64,000 nt of DNA from the NCBI GenBank assembly GCA_004431415.1, contig QPMI01000429.1, forward strand, positions 124,001 to 188,000, written 5' to 3'. Within the stretch, counting starts at the first letter, position 1. Every line of letters starts with the position of its first letter. A program made the position numbers and the translations under genes. This document shows positions 23,073-33,455 of the stretch, one piece after another. The notes beneath the pieces were generated by a model that searched no databases, was not told the DNA's origin, and saw only the letters and a program-made list of their open reading frames with translations. The stretch is from Cyanophora paradoxa. Taxonomy: Eukaryota; Glaucocystophyceae; Cyanophorales; Cyanophoraceae.

Positions 23073-24679
23073 ATGTCTGGATCGACCGCCGAGGTCGCGT
23101 CGCCGACGCGCTCGTGGTTCTCCCGTCTCCTCGGCGATTCCCGCCGTCCTCCGCCGTCCTCCCCGGCGCCGCCGGCCGCTGCCTCGCCGCAGGCTCCCGC
23201 CGACGCCGCGCCCCAGGCTCCCGCCTCGGCCGCGAGTGCGGCTTCGCCAGCTGCCGCAGCCACAAGTGCACCGGCACGCCCGTCCCTTTTTGCAGAGCCC
23301 GCGTTTTGGCTGCGAACTGACATCTCTTTTCTTCGCAGCAGCAGCCCGCTCGCCAGCCGCCCCAGCCTCCACCGCGGCCGCCGGTCCAGGTCCCGGCTTC
23401 GGCTCCGCCCTTGTCGACCCAGCCCTCTGCTCCGCCTCCTCCTCCCTCGGACCCGGCGGGTTCCGTGGTGGACGCCGCCCCCGCCGCGAGCGCCCCCACC
23501 GTTGGCCTCGCGCCGCCGCCCCCGCCGCCCCCGCCAGCGCCCGCCGCGCGCCCGCCCCCACCACCGCCAGCGGCCACCGCGCGCCCGCCGCCGCCTGCGG
23601 GCGTCGCGCCGCCGCCCCGCCCCTGCCGCCCTTCTGGCAGGGAGGCCCCACAAGCCAGCTCGCTGGCCCGCCTCCGCCCCCGCCAGCGCCCGCGCAGCGC
23701 GCCCTGCCGCCCCGGCCTCCGGGCGCCCTGCCGCCCCCGCCTCGGGGCGCCGCGCTGCCGCCGCCGCCGCCGCCGCCGCGGGCCCGCCGTCGGTCGAGGA
23801 GGACCCGGTGGCGCTGCGCGGGGCGCGGGCCATCCTCCGCCGGACGCTCGGCCTGCGCGACGCCCGCATCCGCGACCTCCAGCGCACCGTCCGCCGCCGC
23901 CGCCCCCCGCCGCCCGCCGCAGCCGACGCTCGGGCAGGTGGAGCGGCAGGAGCGCGCCGCGAGGGTCGCCGACACCCAGCTCCAGCTCCTCCGCCAGAAG
24001 GTGCCCCGTGCCCCCCCCCCCCCCCCCCCCTCCCCCCCACACCACCCCCGGCTCGGCCGACGGGGACCCCTCTGCAGGTGGCGGTGCTCTCGGGCTGGCG
24101 GGCGACGCCGCGGCGGTAACGGGCATGACCGCCGAGCAGCTCGAGGAGTGCGCGAAGAAGCTCGCCGAGACCGAGGCCCGCCCGCCCCGCCCCCTGCCGC
24201 CTCCCCCCCGCCCCCTGACCCTGACCCTCTCTGCAGGTCCGCCTGAAGGCCCTCGCCATCGAGAGGCGCAACGCCGAGATCGAGCGCCGGTCCGCCCGCC
24301 CCCGGGGCCCCCGCTCCAGCGGCGCCGGCTGAGGCCCGCGGCGGCGGCGGCGCGCAGGGCGAAGGACCTCGACGCCCTCATCCGCGTCGTCGCCGAGAAC
24401 TGCAGCGACCCGGCGGCCGCCGCCGCGCGCGCGGGGCCCGGCTCGGCGGCCGCCGCCCACCTGCGCGCCGCGCACGGGGCCGCGGCGCTGGGCGCGGGGG
24501 CGGGCCCCAATGGCAAGGGCGGCCGCGAGCGCGAGTGCTGCGTCTGCCTGGTGGAGCCGGCGAGCGTGGCGATGGTCCCGTGCGGGCACCGCGCCCTCTG
24601 CCGGCCCTGCAGCGGCCGCCTCGAGGCCTGCCCCGTCTGCCGCCGCCGCGTCTCCTCTCGACTTGTCGTCTACGACTGA
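23073..24679 (+). CDS. Proline-rich RING-finger protein (probable E3 ubiquitin ligase)
   Basis: Starts MSGSTAEVASPTRSWFSRLL (ATG 23073). An intron with a GAACTGACATC branch-like site ends TTCGCAG near 23339. The middle is a very long Pro/Ala-rich segment (poly-Pro blocks at about 23430-23620) interrupted by helical, Arg-rich exons such as LRGARAILRRTLGLRDARIRD. The C-terminus (24530-24679) is a compact C3HC4 RING: CCVCLVEPASVAMVPCGHRA, then LCRPCSGRLEACPVCRR, ending SRLVVYD. This layout resembles the small C-terminal RINGs of IAP/MGRN1/LUL-type ligases. A role in ubiquitin transfer is inferred from the RING; no substrate is suggested. Stop TGA at 24677-24679. Confidence 0.7.
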
Positions 24680-24793
24680 GCGCCCGGCGACGGCCGCAGG
24701 GCTCTTTCGGCTGTTAACGTCGCTTTAATATTAATGCTGCACGCTGCATGCGCCGTGGGCAAGCGTGGCCTAGGCGAAGCTAGCTATGGCTAG

Positions 24794-24795
<2 letters not shown>

Positions 24796-24838
<43 letters not shown>
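24796..24838. repeat. (TA)n microsatellite
   Basis: About 20 consecutive TA units, just 3' of the RING gene. Length is likely to vary between individuals and assemblies. Confidence 0.9.
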
Positions 24839-24839
<1 letters not shown>

Positions 24840-26247
24840 CGAAGCGGCTCAGAACCGAGTCAGAAGCCCTGCGCTAATTATAAGCCGGCGCCTGCCCCGT
24901 TCGCGCACGTGCACTACGGTACTGGAAATCGGTGGTCAACACTAGATCTAGCTGTACTTCCCCCCGCGCCTCCCCGCCCCCGCCCCCCCGCGCCCCCCCC
25001 CCCTCCCCACCCTCCCCGGCCCCCCTATACGTATACTTTGATATAAAAAGGGGGTAGATCGAAGCTTAAGCAGAACGGGAAAAAAGCGTTTTTTTTGCAA
25101 AATATAAAGTGGACGTCGCATTGACACACCACGGCACATGTATCAATGTTCTACGTGACGTGCCCTTCCGACCGGTCATCTATCTAGCCGAAGGTGCTAG
25201 CTAGGTGCCGGCCATGGGTCGCTCAATATGGGAGGTTCGCCTGAGTGGGGGAGCCATGGTTTTCGGTGATAGCCGTAACCAGACCCGCGCGCCCACCCCT
25301 TGATCATGATCAACTCCTCCATCCCTCATGAGCCCTGGAAGTGAAATGTCTCGCAGTCCGCCGGCGCCGCCCTCCCTTGCCGCCGCTCAGCGGCTCCGCC
25401 ACCCCTCCTCCTCCTCCTCACTCCGCCTTCTCCCTCCGCCTCACCTGCGCCCCAGGACCCCGATTAATCGGTGTCCCGTTTTGTTGAGGTGAAGAAGGTG
25501 GCAGGAAGAAGATATATTGCAAGGGGGGGTACCCCCTCCCTTGCTCCCCTGGTGAGTTGGTGCGGCGTACTTTCTGTGTTAGCAATTTTTGTAAGATGAG
25601 ATTCTTTGCATGCGCTCTCGTATAGGTGTGATCGCATCGTAGCCGCTGCGAGCGGCGGAAAAAAATGCAGGGGCGGGGCTGCGCAAACATGTCGAGCTCG
25701 CTCCTCACCTGCTATCGCTATATGCGCCGGACCACGTGCTCCTGAATGCTCTCGATGCGCTCTACAACTTCTGTCATACATGCCCGGGCTCGGGGAGCGG
25801 CGCGCGGCGCGCTAGGCCGCCTCAAGTACCTGTTGTACCGGGCGCCGGAAAAAAGCGCTCCTGAGAGTTGGAGGCGCATCGAGACTCGAGCAGGGGGGAA
25901 TGGCGCGTGTCTTGGGTACCACAACGTAGCACGCATGACGCCGTCCGGCGGAGCCCTGCTGCCTCTGAACCTAGCAGCAAGCGAAGTTCAGCTCTGCTCT
26001 AGCTCGCGACCTTGCTCCGACCCACGCGGCTGCCATCCGGGCGGCAAATGCACTCGCTTGCGGGAAGCACTTCACTCGGCAGGAAGGAAGAAGGCGCCCG
26101 CGACGCCGCTTTCCGGTGCGCGTCGCTTGGCCGAGTGATGATCATGACTGCCCCGCGCCCGCCGCCCGGCTGCAATCAAGCTCGGCTCGGACGAAAGGTG
26201 AGCTCGCATGCCGCCCGGCAATCCCGAGCAGAGCGCGCACAGAAGCC
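24839..26247. other. Gene-poor region with poly-C and GCAAGGGGG hairpin
   Basis: No gene recognised. A C-rich tract lies at 24960-25024. The motif GCAAGGGGGGGTACCCCCTC with CCTTGC following at about 25518-25543 forms a hairpin of the same type as those at 14999, 34546 and 35036. Several CTAG-rich and TGATCATGATCA palindromes occur (for example 25299). Short open frames lack any family resemblance. Confidence 0.4.
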
Positions 26248-26729
26248 ATGTCGAACAGCTCCTCTTGCGCATCTTCTTTTCAGCCTCGCGCGCCCACTTC
26301 TCCGGCTGCGGCCTCGAGCTCGGGCCACGCCGTACGCGTTGGCCCCGTAGCAGAGGGTGGCGGCGTCGCAGTATTCGCAGCTGCTCCTAGTACGCAGCGC
26401 CGGGCTAGGCCCCGCCCCCGCGCCGCGGCTGTCCGGGGCGAGCTGACGCCTCGGCTCTTAAGCTTCGCAGGCTATGCGCAGGGCCCGGCGCCACCTGCCG
26501 CTCCGCCCGCTTCCTCGTCCTCCGCCCCGCCCGCTGCCTCAGCTTCGTCGACTCCAGGTTCGCCCCGCCGCTGCTGCTGCGCACCTTACCCGGCCGTCCC
26601 CGCTGGGCCTCGCCTCCGCGCCGAGGCTCTCCGGGGCGAGCTGACGCCTCGCGCCGGGCTCTGCGCAGGCTATGCGCAGGGCCCGGCGCCACCTGCCGCT
26701 CCGCCCGCTTCCTCGCCCGCCGCCCCCCG

Positions 26730-26762
<33 letters not shown>

Positions 26763-27196
26763 CTGCCTCAGCTTCGTCGACTCCGGGTTCGCCCCGCCGC
26801 TGCTACCGCACCTGGCCCGGCCGCCGCCGCTGGGCCCCGCCCCTGCACGGCCGCTGTCTGGGGCGAGCTGACGCCTCGGCTCTGCGTATGTGCAGGCTAT
26901 GCGCAGGGTCAGGTCCCACCTGTCTTTCCTCCCGCTCTCCTGCCCGCCGCCGCCCTCGCCTGCCCGCCAGCCTGCTGCCGCCGCCCACCTCGCCACCCCA
27001 TCCGTCCGCCCCGCCACTGGGCCACCCCACCCGCCCGCCTCGCCACCCCGCCCGCCTCTCCCGCCCGCCTGCCTTGCTCTCTGCCCCCCCCCCCCCCCCC
27101 CGTACCCTGGAATGTGTAGAAGTACCCCCCCTTGCACCTCCGCGCGCGGCCCGCACTTGCTGCTCTTGCACTGGGCCGGGCGCGGTCTGCTAGTAT
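26248..27196 (+). other. Possible proline-rich gene containing tandem exon/intron-like repeats
   Basis: From ATG 26248 a Pro/Ala/Ser-rich frame is open. A block beginning GGGGCGAGCTGACGCCT recurs at 26435, 26633 and 26860 (spacing 198 and 227 bases). Each copy has a GCTGACGCC branch-like site, a CGCAG acceptor and then GCTATGCGCAGGGCCCGGCG, which would encode GYAQGPAPPAAPPAS. Each unit thus looks like an intron end plus an exon. A run of about 32 C at 26731-26762 and another C run at 27086-27102 explain much of the length variation and may be misassembled. Coding status is doubtful. Confidence 0.3.
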
Positions 27197-27404
27197 GAGG
27201 AAGGAGAGGGAGTGGGCGGAGGCAGCAGCTTGGGGTGGGCAGCGGATGCGGGGCAAGGCAGGGAGAGGTCCCGGGACGGCAGAGTGGAGAGAGCGCGCGT
27301 GGGCACTGACAGGCGGCGCAGAGAGCTGGGAGTGCGGAGGCGAGGCGGGCCGCGAGGGGTCGGGAGGGGTCGACCGGGTTATAGGGGGGGGCCGAGGCCA
27401 GGGA

Positions 27405-27482
27405 GGTGGCCGAAGCCATGGGGTTGGCCGAAGCCAGGGGGGTGGCCGAAGCCGATGGGGTGGCCGAAGCCAAAGGGGGGGC
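27405..27482. repeat. Tandem repeat, about 18-bp unit (GTGGCCGAAGCCA)
   Basis: Four to five head-to-tail units of roughly TGGCCGAAGCCAnnGGGG. It is open in more than one frame on both strands, so no protein is called from it. Confidence 0.7.
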
Positions 27483-27842
27483 CGGGGCCATCATGATCAG
27501 CTGCAGGGCGGGCGGGGCATTTTCCCCGTCTGGCGTCGGAGTGGGCCTAGGCCTGGAGGGCAGCTGCAGAGGCGAACCGAGTGCCGCAGGTGCAAGAGAA
27601 GTCAGAGGTCCCGGCGGCGGGTCCTGCATATGCATCGATATCGCGATCGGGCGGCTGGGGGGAGTGGGGGGCCTGGCCTCGGGGCGACGGGGCGACGGGG
27701 AGTCGTGCAATTGCTTGGCGGAAGTTTTCCAAGAGAATCCATGGTTGGCCTTCCGAGCCCGATTCGCAGCAGAAGTCGGTGATGGAGATGGTATCATGGA
27801 GGGAGGGGGCGGGGGGAGGCCTAGCCGCCGCCTAGGGCGGGG

Positions 27843-28849
27843 GGGAGGGGGGGGGACCAGGCGGCTGCACTAGAGGCGAGCGGGAGGGTTTGGAGTCTGC
27901 ATGTTTGCGGTACCGACGTTTAATTGGTTCTGTCAGTGATGCCGTGTCGGAGCTCCTAGGCGTGGTTGCGGGCGCAGCGGTCTCTCCAGATCGCACCGAT
28001 TCGCACGTGCACGGACAGAATTCGAACGGGAAAAAAGCGATTGAATTCGAAGATCCGGCAAATTAAATAAGAATTCGAAGTTGAGATTCATGATCACTTA
28101 AGCTTGCCATGCAAGTTGAGATCTAGAACCAGTGGTGTCATATAATACGATTATAATTATGTGATTTGTGGTAGCTACTAGGCTATACTAGTAGTCTGCT
28201 GTATCTTGATCTTGAATTGATATGTGATTTGTTACCTTTAGGGCCCAGCCTAGTACCGTAGTAGTACGGGGGCGTTCGAATTCGCCCCACCGTGCGTTAC
28301 GGTAGTCTCTCAAAACAAATTCGGTAACGTTAACGTTAATATTAATTATAACCGTTGAACGGTAATTCGGCTATAGCTCTATGGGGTTCGAATTCACTTT
28401 TTTTGCGGTACGTGGTACTATGTTGGTAGTAAGAAGGTACCTCATTCGCCCGCTTGGCCCCCCTGCAACTGGTACTGAGCCCCTAATAGGCTAGTAGTAG
28501 TCTAGTATAGGGTACTAGTACGGTAGTAGTACCGGTAGCCCGTAGCAGCGTGCTCGGGATCCGCGCTCGCGGCGCGCCGCATCATCATGTGCGCACTGCG
28601 CACGGCACTGCGGCACTGCGGCCGCGGGCATTCCCGGAGTCGGCGACGCCCTGCCATTCCAGGAATATCTAGATCTCCAGCTGCATGCGCAGCAGCGCAG
28701 GCCTGAGGTACCGGGCAATTTCGAATTGCAGCCAGCCTGGCCAGAGAGTCTGCAGCTGCAGGCTGCAGCTTGCACCAGCCAGCAGCGCTAGCATCAGTCG
28801 CCTAGGCCTACCGTACGCGTATACGTAATACGGCGCTGGAGACATTCCG
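27843..28849. other. AT-richer intergenic stretch, no gene recognised
   Basis: Base composition drops relative to the flanking host exons. CTAG and GTAGTA tetramers recur (for example 28160-28200 and 28485-28535), and GAATTCGAA is repeated around 28020-28080. I see no protein-coding or structured RNA signal. Confidence 0.4.
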
Positions 28850-30407
28850 ATGGGCGTCTCTCACAGCCAGCTTTCAGTTTTCGGTAGGAATGACACCGTT
28901 ATCGCGACAAAGTTGTCCGAGAAGGAGGAGCTCACCGCGGCAGAGCTGGGCGATCCCTGCGCGTGAGTGCTGCAGCTGACGCAGCGTTGATACATAAATA
29001 TCAACATTTACGTGCATATGCATATGTGCTCAGCGTCTGGATCCACCGCGCATGCGCAGGACGTACCCAGGGGCTCGATACTATGCCGTGAACACGAAAT
29101 GCTACGATTCGGATGGAAAATTGAAAGGGGGTTCCTGTTCGGCAAGTTCTCTTTTTGATTGACGTTTATATTAATCATGATATCGATAGATATATATTTA
29201 TATATCATGAGCATGAAAGCTTAAGCCTTGATCATGAAAGATCTCGAACTTGTATGCGCAGTTCTCACGATTTCCAAACAGAACTGGAGCTCAAAGACAT
29301 ACTGTGGCGAGAGGAGCATCAAGTTTGCTACTTCTGACGTTTTCACTTCCCTTTCTGGTTGTGGTGCGCGCGGCCCGATGCTGTGTTCGGGGTTGAATAC
29401 GTTTGCGGTAAAAATTGCATACATATGCATGCTGCTGACTGCGAATCCGGGACTCGTTGATGATATTACAGAGAATGGTGCACAACCTTCAGGGTCCTAC
29501 AAGCTGTGGGACGTCGACGGGAAGGAGTCGACTTCTCTGAATCTGCTTTTCGGCAAGACGGATGCCGAGAAGTTATGGTTCCCAGATGCTCAGCAGAGCC
29601 TGTACATCACCACCCGCGAGTACGAATGCAAATCGAATGCTCCTTACTCAGCGAACACGTGCAAGAATGGAACGACGACCGAGAAGGGAATCATCCAGAA
29701 ATGCGTGCCTTACGAAGGGTGAAAACTTATGCCCCCCCGGGCCCAGGCTCTCGGGATCTGCACCCACCGAGGCACGCAATTCTGATCTTGTCTGAACAGG
29801 CATGCTGTTGGAAGATGGATGCTGGGATACGAACAGGAAGACTCCGTGGAGCCCAGCATTCAACTTTCTCGCTTTATCGACTGGCCGCCCGAGAAAGGCC
29901 TCCACACAGTAAGCGAAAGGGCATCTGTGTGCCGGTTCAGCAACGCCAAATATTATGACAACGAAGAAGGGGTCAGAACGGAGTGGTGCGCGTCCGGACC
30001 CCCAGCCCATGTCTCTGTGCTCTTCCAAGTTCGCTTTAATTGCCCGAGAGCTCAAGCTCTAGTTGATTATTAATTGACACGGTGACATGATCGCGCATAT
30101 GCCGTGCGTCGTACGGATACGCATTCATCAGCGTTGCATCGTGCGTACGCGTCTGATATATATAGCTGGCTTATATTATGAAAACATTTTCATCATCGAT
30201 ATCATTTGCCCACGCAACGCTTGCAGATGTTATGGAGCGAGGGAAGTGGACAACTGCTGGGGTTGCGCGGATGTCTGTAATGCGTACATCGCAAGGGTGA
30301 GTAATTTTCCGGGATCGCATCGATATCGCTGCAGCTGCATATACATTGGGAACAGAGCGGAAACAGACACCTGCGGAAAATACATCTTTACTTATAACAA
30401 GGGGTGA
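28850..30407 (+). CDS. Unknown Cys-rich protein, intron-containing
   Basis: Not recognised. The proposed start is MGVSHSQLSVFGRNDTVIA (28850); Gly2 in the context MGVSHS resembles an N-myristoylation signal. Exon 1 ends at 28962 before GTGAGTGC. Exon 2 begins at 29060 and reads in phase TYPGARYYAVNTKCYDSDG ending GSCS. The next donor appears to be GCAAGT (GC-AG intron), and exon 3 from about 29281 gives NWSSKTYCGERSIKFATSD. A fourth exon (about 29470-29720) carries ESTSLNLLFGKTDAEKLWF and cysteines. The last exon (about 30225-30407) carries CYGAREVDNCWGCADVCNAY and ends YIFTYNKG. Cysteines are frequent and often paired, suggesting disulphides or metal binding. GC content is lower than in the host genes to the left. 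Confidence 0.45.
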
Positions 30408-30556
30408 TTGTCCTAGCTATTAAACTACGTATACTAGGCTACAACAGGGCCGAGAATGTCTCTGAAATTCAACCGCTTTAATTTAAGTTCACATGGGGTG
30501 ATTATCTTTGACTTCGAAATCCACTAAGTGCACGCGTACAGGGCTGGCGTTATCAA

Positions 30557-30820
30557 ATGAGTGATTTCGAGCAATGCATTCAAGGGCTCCAAATTGACAC
30601 GGATACCAACGTGGTCGTGCGCCGGCGCCACTTTTTTGCGCGCCTTGTGTCTTCCGATTCTGCTCATTCTATTGGATGTGCGCATGCGCAGGATTCAGAG
30701 GACATGTGCACGTGCGCCGCTGCAGCTGACGACTTCGAGCTCGAGCTCGAGCTCGCCGACGCCTCTCTCGCCGCGTATCTCGCAGCCGCCGCTGACATCG
30801 ATGCTGCGGTTATGGCCTGA
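30557..30820 (+). CDS. Small acidic hypothetical protein
   Basis: 87 codons from ATG 30557 to TGA 30818-30820. The C-terminal half is strongly acidic and helical (DDFELELELADASLAAYLAA), partly reflecting a GAGCTC repeat. No family recognised, no intron evidence and no support beyond the open frame. It could equally be a last exon of the upstream Cys-rich gene. Confidence 0.2.
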   Translation: MSDFEQCIQGLQIDTDTNVVVRRRHFFARLVSSDSAHSIGCAHAQDSEDMCTCAAAADDFELELELADASLAAYLAAAADIDAAVMA

Positions 30821-31096
30821 TCATGACTTGAGATCATGAGCATGATCATGAGAAGCCTTTGAAGTGAGGCCTCGCTATATATATATATATAGACACGTAT
30901 ACGTATACGTATCATATGCATAGTATACATGTACAGGCTTGTGCGTTTTTATATTTTTACGTACGAGGCCCTACCCCGCCCCTCCACTCCCCCCGGCGCG
31001 AAAATTGAAAGGTGATGGGGCCGGGCCTTCAGTTTTCCGCTGATCATGACCGTCGGACTCAGTGAGATCACCACGTATACGTAGCAGTACATGTAT

Positions 31097-31128
31097 ATAT
31101 AGCCCGTTCACACAGTACTTATAACTAG
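31097..31128. repeat. 32-bp direct repeat, copy 1
   Basis: ATATAGCCCGTTCACACAG followed by TACTTATAACTAG. The same 32 bases, with one mismatch, occur in the same orientation at 35076-35107, just left of the provirus. A GCAAGGGGG motif lies near both copies. Confidence 0.7.
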
Positions 31129-31663
31129 GGGCCCGGCCGCGTTTGGCGCGCCGGGGGTGCAAGGGGGGAACCGGGATCTAATGAAAGAGTCGTAGTGGCA
31201 CGGACATGCACGGGGCAGATCTAGATCGACCCCGGCCCAGCGCGCGCGGCAGGTTGAAGTGTAAAGGTACACACAGAGTATATGTGATTGAAAAAATAAG
31301 AAAAGGCCCGATAAGCAGACGCTGCGATCGAACCGCTGCCCACCGAAGTGGGAGGCCACGACTCGTAAAGAAAAGCCTCAATGAAAGGCCGGCCAGATTC
31401 AGGGCACTGTATACGTATATGAAAGATTGTTCTGGAGCGAAAAAACGCTGCGCATCAACTGTGTTCGCACGGCCTACCGCTAACCCTGAACATGTACAGC
31501 TGGCTAAAAGATGATGGTGCTGTCTGCAGAGGGCTCGCCGTAAACATAGGCAATCCAGGCCTAGGCCTTCTGGCGGAAGTCGGGGCGGAAGTCGACCATG
31601 GGGGTGAGCGGCAGCCAGCGGCGCCGGTCCTAGGCCTGAAGAGAGCCGTCTTGCGAGAGCATG
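31129..31663. other. Intergenic region left of the CACTA element
   Basis: No convincing gene. GTGCAAGGGGGG at 31157 is the same terminal-type motif seen at other repeats in the window. A GGTTCGATC box on the minus strand (about 31330) resembles a tRNA B box but no cloverleaf could be completed. Confidence 0.3.
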
Positions 31664-31717
31664 CACTAGTAAAAGGGGGGTCGCCGGAGCCTGTTTCAGC
31701 CTGATTAATATCAGGCT
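31664..31717 (+). repeat. CACTA element left terminal inverted repeat
   Basis: 54 bases starting CACTAG; matches the reverse complement of 33402-33455 over its length. Confidence 0.85.
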
Positions 31718-32619
31718 AGCCTGATTCGAAAACAGGCTGGAATCAGGCTGGGCCGCCAGCCTGAATCCAGCCTGATTGCCAAACAGGCTAGCCTGATTAG
31801 CTATCAGGCTAGCCTGATTTCTTTACAGGCCGGACTCCAGCCTGCACCCAAGCCTAATTCGAATAGCTATCAGGCTGGAGTCGGCTGGTCAGGCTGAATC
31901 AGGCTGAGCGCGCCAGCACACATAGAAGCATCGGAACTCGCACTCTTAATATGATAAGCACTAGTACTAGTACTACGTATACGGTACTGTTCTACATCTA
32001 AACATGCAGACGGAATTGAAAAGCGGCAAAAGGGCAGTGGTTCTCCAGGAGATATTGCGGATCCGGGCCCGCGCTCCTCGCAGGCCGCGGCGCCGGACGC
32101 CGCGCTCGGCATGTGGATGTGCCGTGCGGTGTCGCGCACGGGGAGCCGCGCGGAGCTGCCCGCGGCCGCCGCCGGGCCGAGACGCCCGTCCTAGGAGATA
32201 ATGTCAGAATAAGGTCAGACGATGGGTGTTCGGATGGGGGCGATCTGAAGGCGCGCAGCAGCGCGTATTGAAGAGTTATTTAAGATCATGTATAAAGCTT
32301 AAGAGCGGCGCCGTGGCCTGGCAAGCGCGCACCAAAAAAGCGCGGCACTCCGCTGCAGCTTCGCGTGGAGAGCTCGCCAGGGAAATCTGGACAAGCAGAA
32401 CTCGAGGTTAGATGCAGACTAGTGCGAGGAAGAAGAGAGAGCGACCGCAGCAGCGATTCCCGTGGCCCAGCGGCCCGGCAGCGCTCCCAGGAAGTCGATT
32501 CTAAAAGTGAGCTGCCGGGCCCTATACTAGGATAATTTAACTCGTATTGAAGCCCTTTATAAGCCTACGTGGTCGGCCGAAAGTTGATTCTCCCCCCCCC
32601 CCTAAGGTCTCCGCGGACC

Positions 32620-33090
32620 TGGCCATGGGCGAGCTCGGCGACGGGATGGTCGTACTGGCAAGGAAGCCGCCGGCTCCCGCGCGGCCGTTCCGCGAGCATC
32701 ATGAAGGTACGCGCTCCTCCCGGCCGGCCGCTCGCCGGCGCCCGATCCCGGCCGAGGCCCGCTCGCCCTTGCTGACTCGCGGTTCCAGATCTTTGCCTGC
32801 TTCGAGGCGTGCAGCCCCGCGCGACTTCGCCTCGCGATCCTCGATGAAGGTACGCGCTCCTCCCGGCCGGCCGCTCGCCGGCGCCCGATCCCGGCCGAGG
32901 CCCGCTCGCCCTTGCTGACTCGCGGCCCCAGATCTCGCATGCGGGCGACTGGCAGCACAAGCTGCGACGCTCGATGTGGATGCGCATTGGCGACCGCCGC
33001 CCTCCAGCGCTCCCTTGCTCCCCCGGCGCTACGGGCAGGAGCGCTGCGACCGCTGACGAGGACCGCTGCGACCGGTTTAGTTTCAGTTAT
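32620..33090 (+). pseudogene. Captured gene fragment with two nearly identical 82-bp introns
   Basis: The frame MGELGDGMVVLARKPPAP begins near 32626. Two intron-like segments, 32707-32788 and 32850-32931, are both 82 bases and almost identical. Both run GTACGCGCTCC ... TTGCTGACTCGCGG..CCAG, with a donor, a CTGAC branch site and an acceptor. They flank a 61-base exon that reads IFACFEACSPARLRLAILDE in one frame. Both are preceded by ATGAAG and followed by ATCT. The gene of origin was not recognised. The frame across the three exons is not clearly maintained, so it is treated as a captured, probably non-functional fragment. Confidence 0.45.
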
Positions 33091-33401
33091 TGAATGTTTA
33101 TAGTGCGTTCTCGAATGTTTTAGATGTACGTAGAACAGTGCTTCTCGTATGTGCAATGCGAGTTCCGATGCTTCTACGTGTGCTGGCGCGGTGCTGGGGG
33201 CGGGGCGGGGGTAGCAAGCCTGATCCAGCCTGAAATAAGCCTGATTCGAGCCTGATGTTCAAGCCTGTTTGAAGCCTGATTTAAGCCTCATTCAGCCTGA
33301 TCCAAGCCTGATTCAAGCCTGTTTCAGCCTGTTTCAAATCAGGCTTAGTCCTCCGAAATTAGGCTGAGCCTGTTTCGCCCAGCCTGTCTCAGCCTTATTT
33401 A

Positions 33402-33455
33402 AGCCTGATATTAATCAGGCTGAAACAGGCTCCGGCGACCCCCCTTTTACTAGTG
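33402..33455 (-). repeat. CACTA element right terminal inverted repeat
   Basis: Reverse complement of 31664-31717; ends CTAGTG at 33455 and is followed by the duplicated ATG. Confidence 0.85.

Larger units (their letters stand above)
31664..33455. mobile_element. Non-autonomous CACTA (EnSpm-type) DNA transposon, 1,792 bp
   Basis: Begins CACTAGTAAAAGGGGGG and ends with its reverse complement finishing CTAGTG. The terminal inverted repeat is 54 bases (31664-31717 and 33402-33455) and appears perfect. Immediately outside is ATG on both sides (31661-31663 and 33456-33458), a 3-bp target-site duplication. Both features are diagnostic of the CACTA superfamily. Inside each end are dense subterminal copies of AGCCTGATT and its complement (31700-31915 and 33215-33430). 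No transposase is encoded. The interior instead carries a gene-like fragment with two near-identical introns (32630-33090), suggesting captured host sequence. Confidence 0.85.

Noticed and set aside
22870-24589. Long minus-strand open frames over the RING gene
   Set aside because: They mirror the proline-rich plus-strand gene; high GC keeps many frames open and no protein motif is seen.
27547-27732. C2H2-like zinc finger (FSCTCGTRFASAAALQA)
   Set aside because: Only a partial match without the His pair, in repeat-rich DNA with several open frames.
31320-31530. tRNA-like sequence with a GGTTCGATC B box on the minus strand
   Set aside because: The T stem has a mismatch and no A box, anticodon arm or acceptor pairing at normal distance could be completed.
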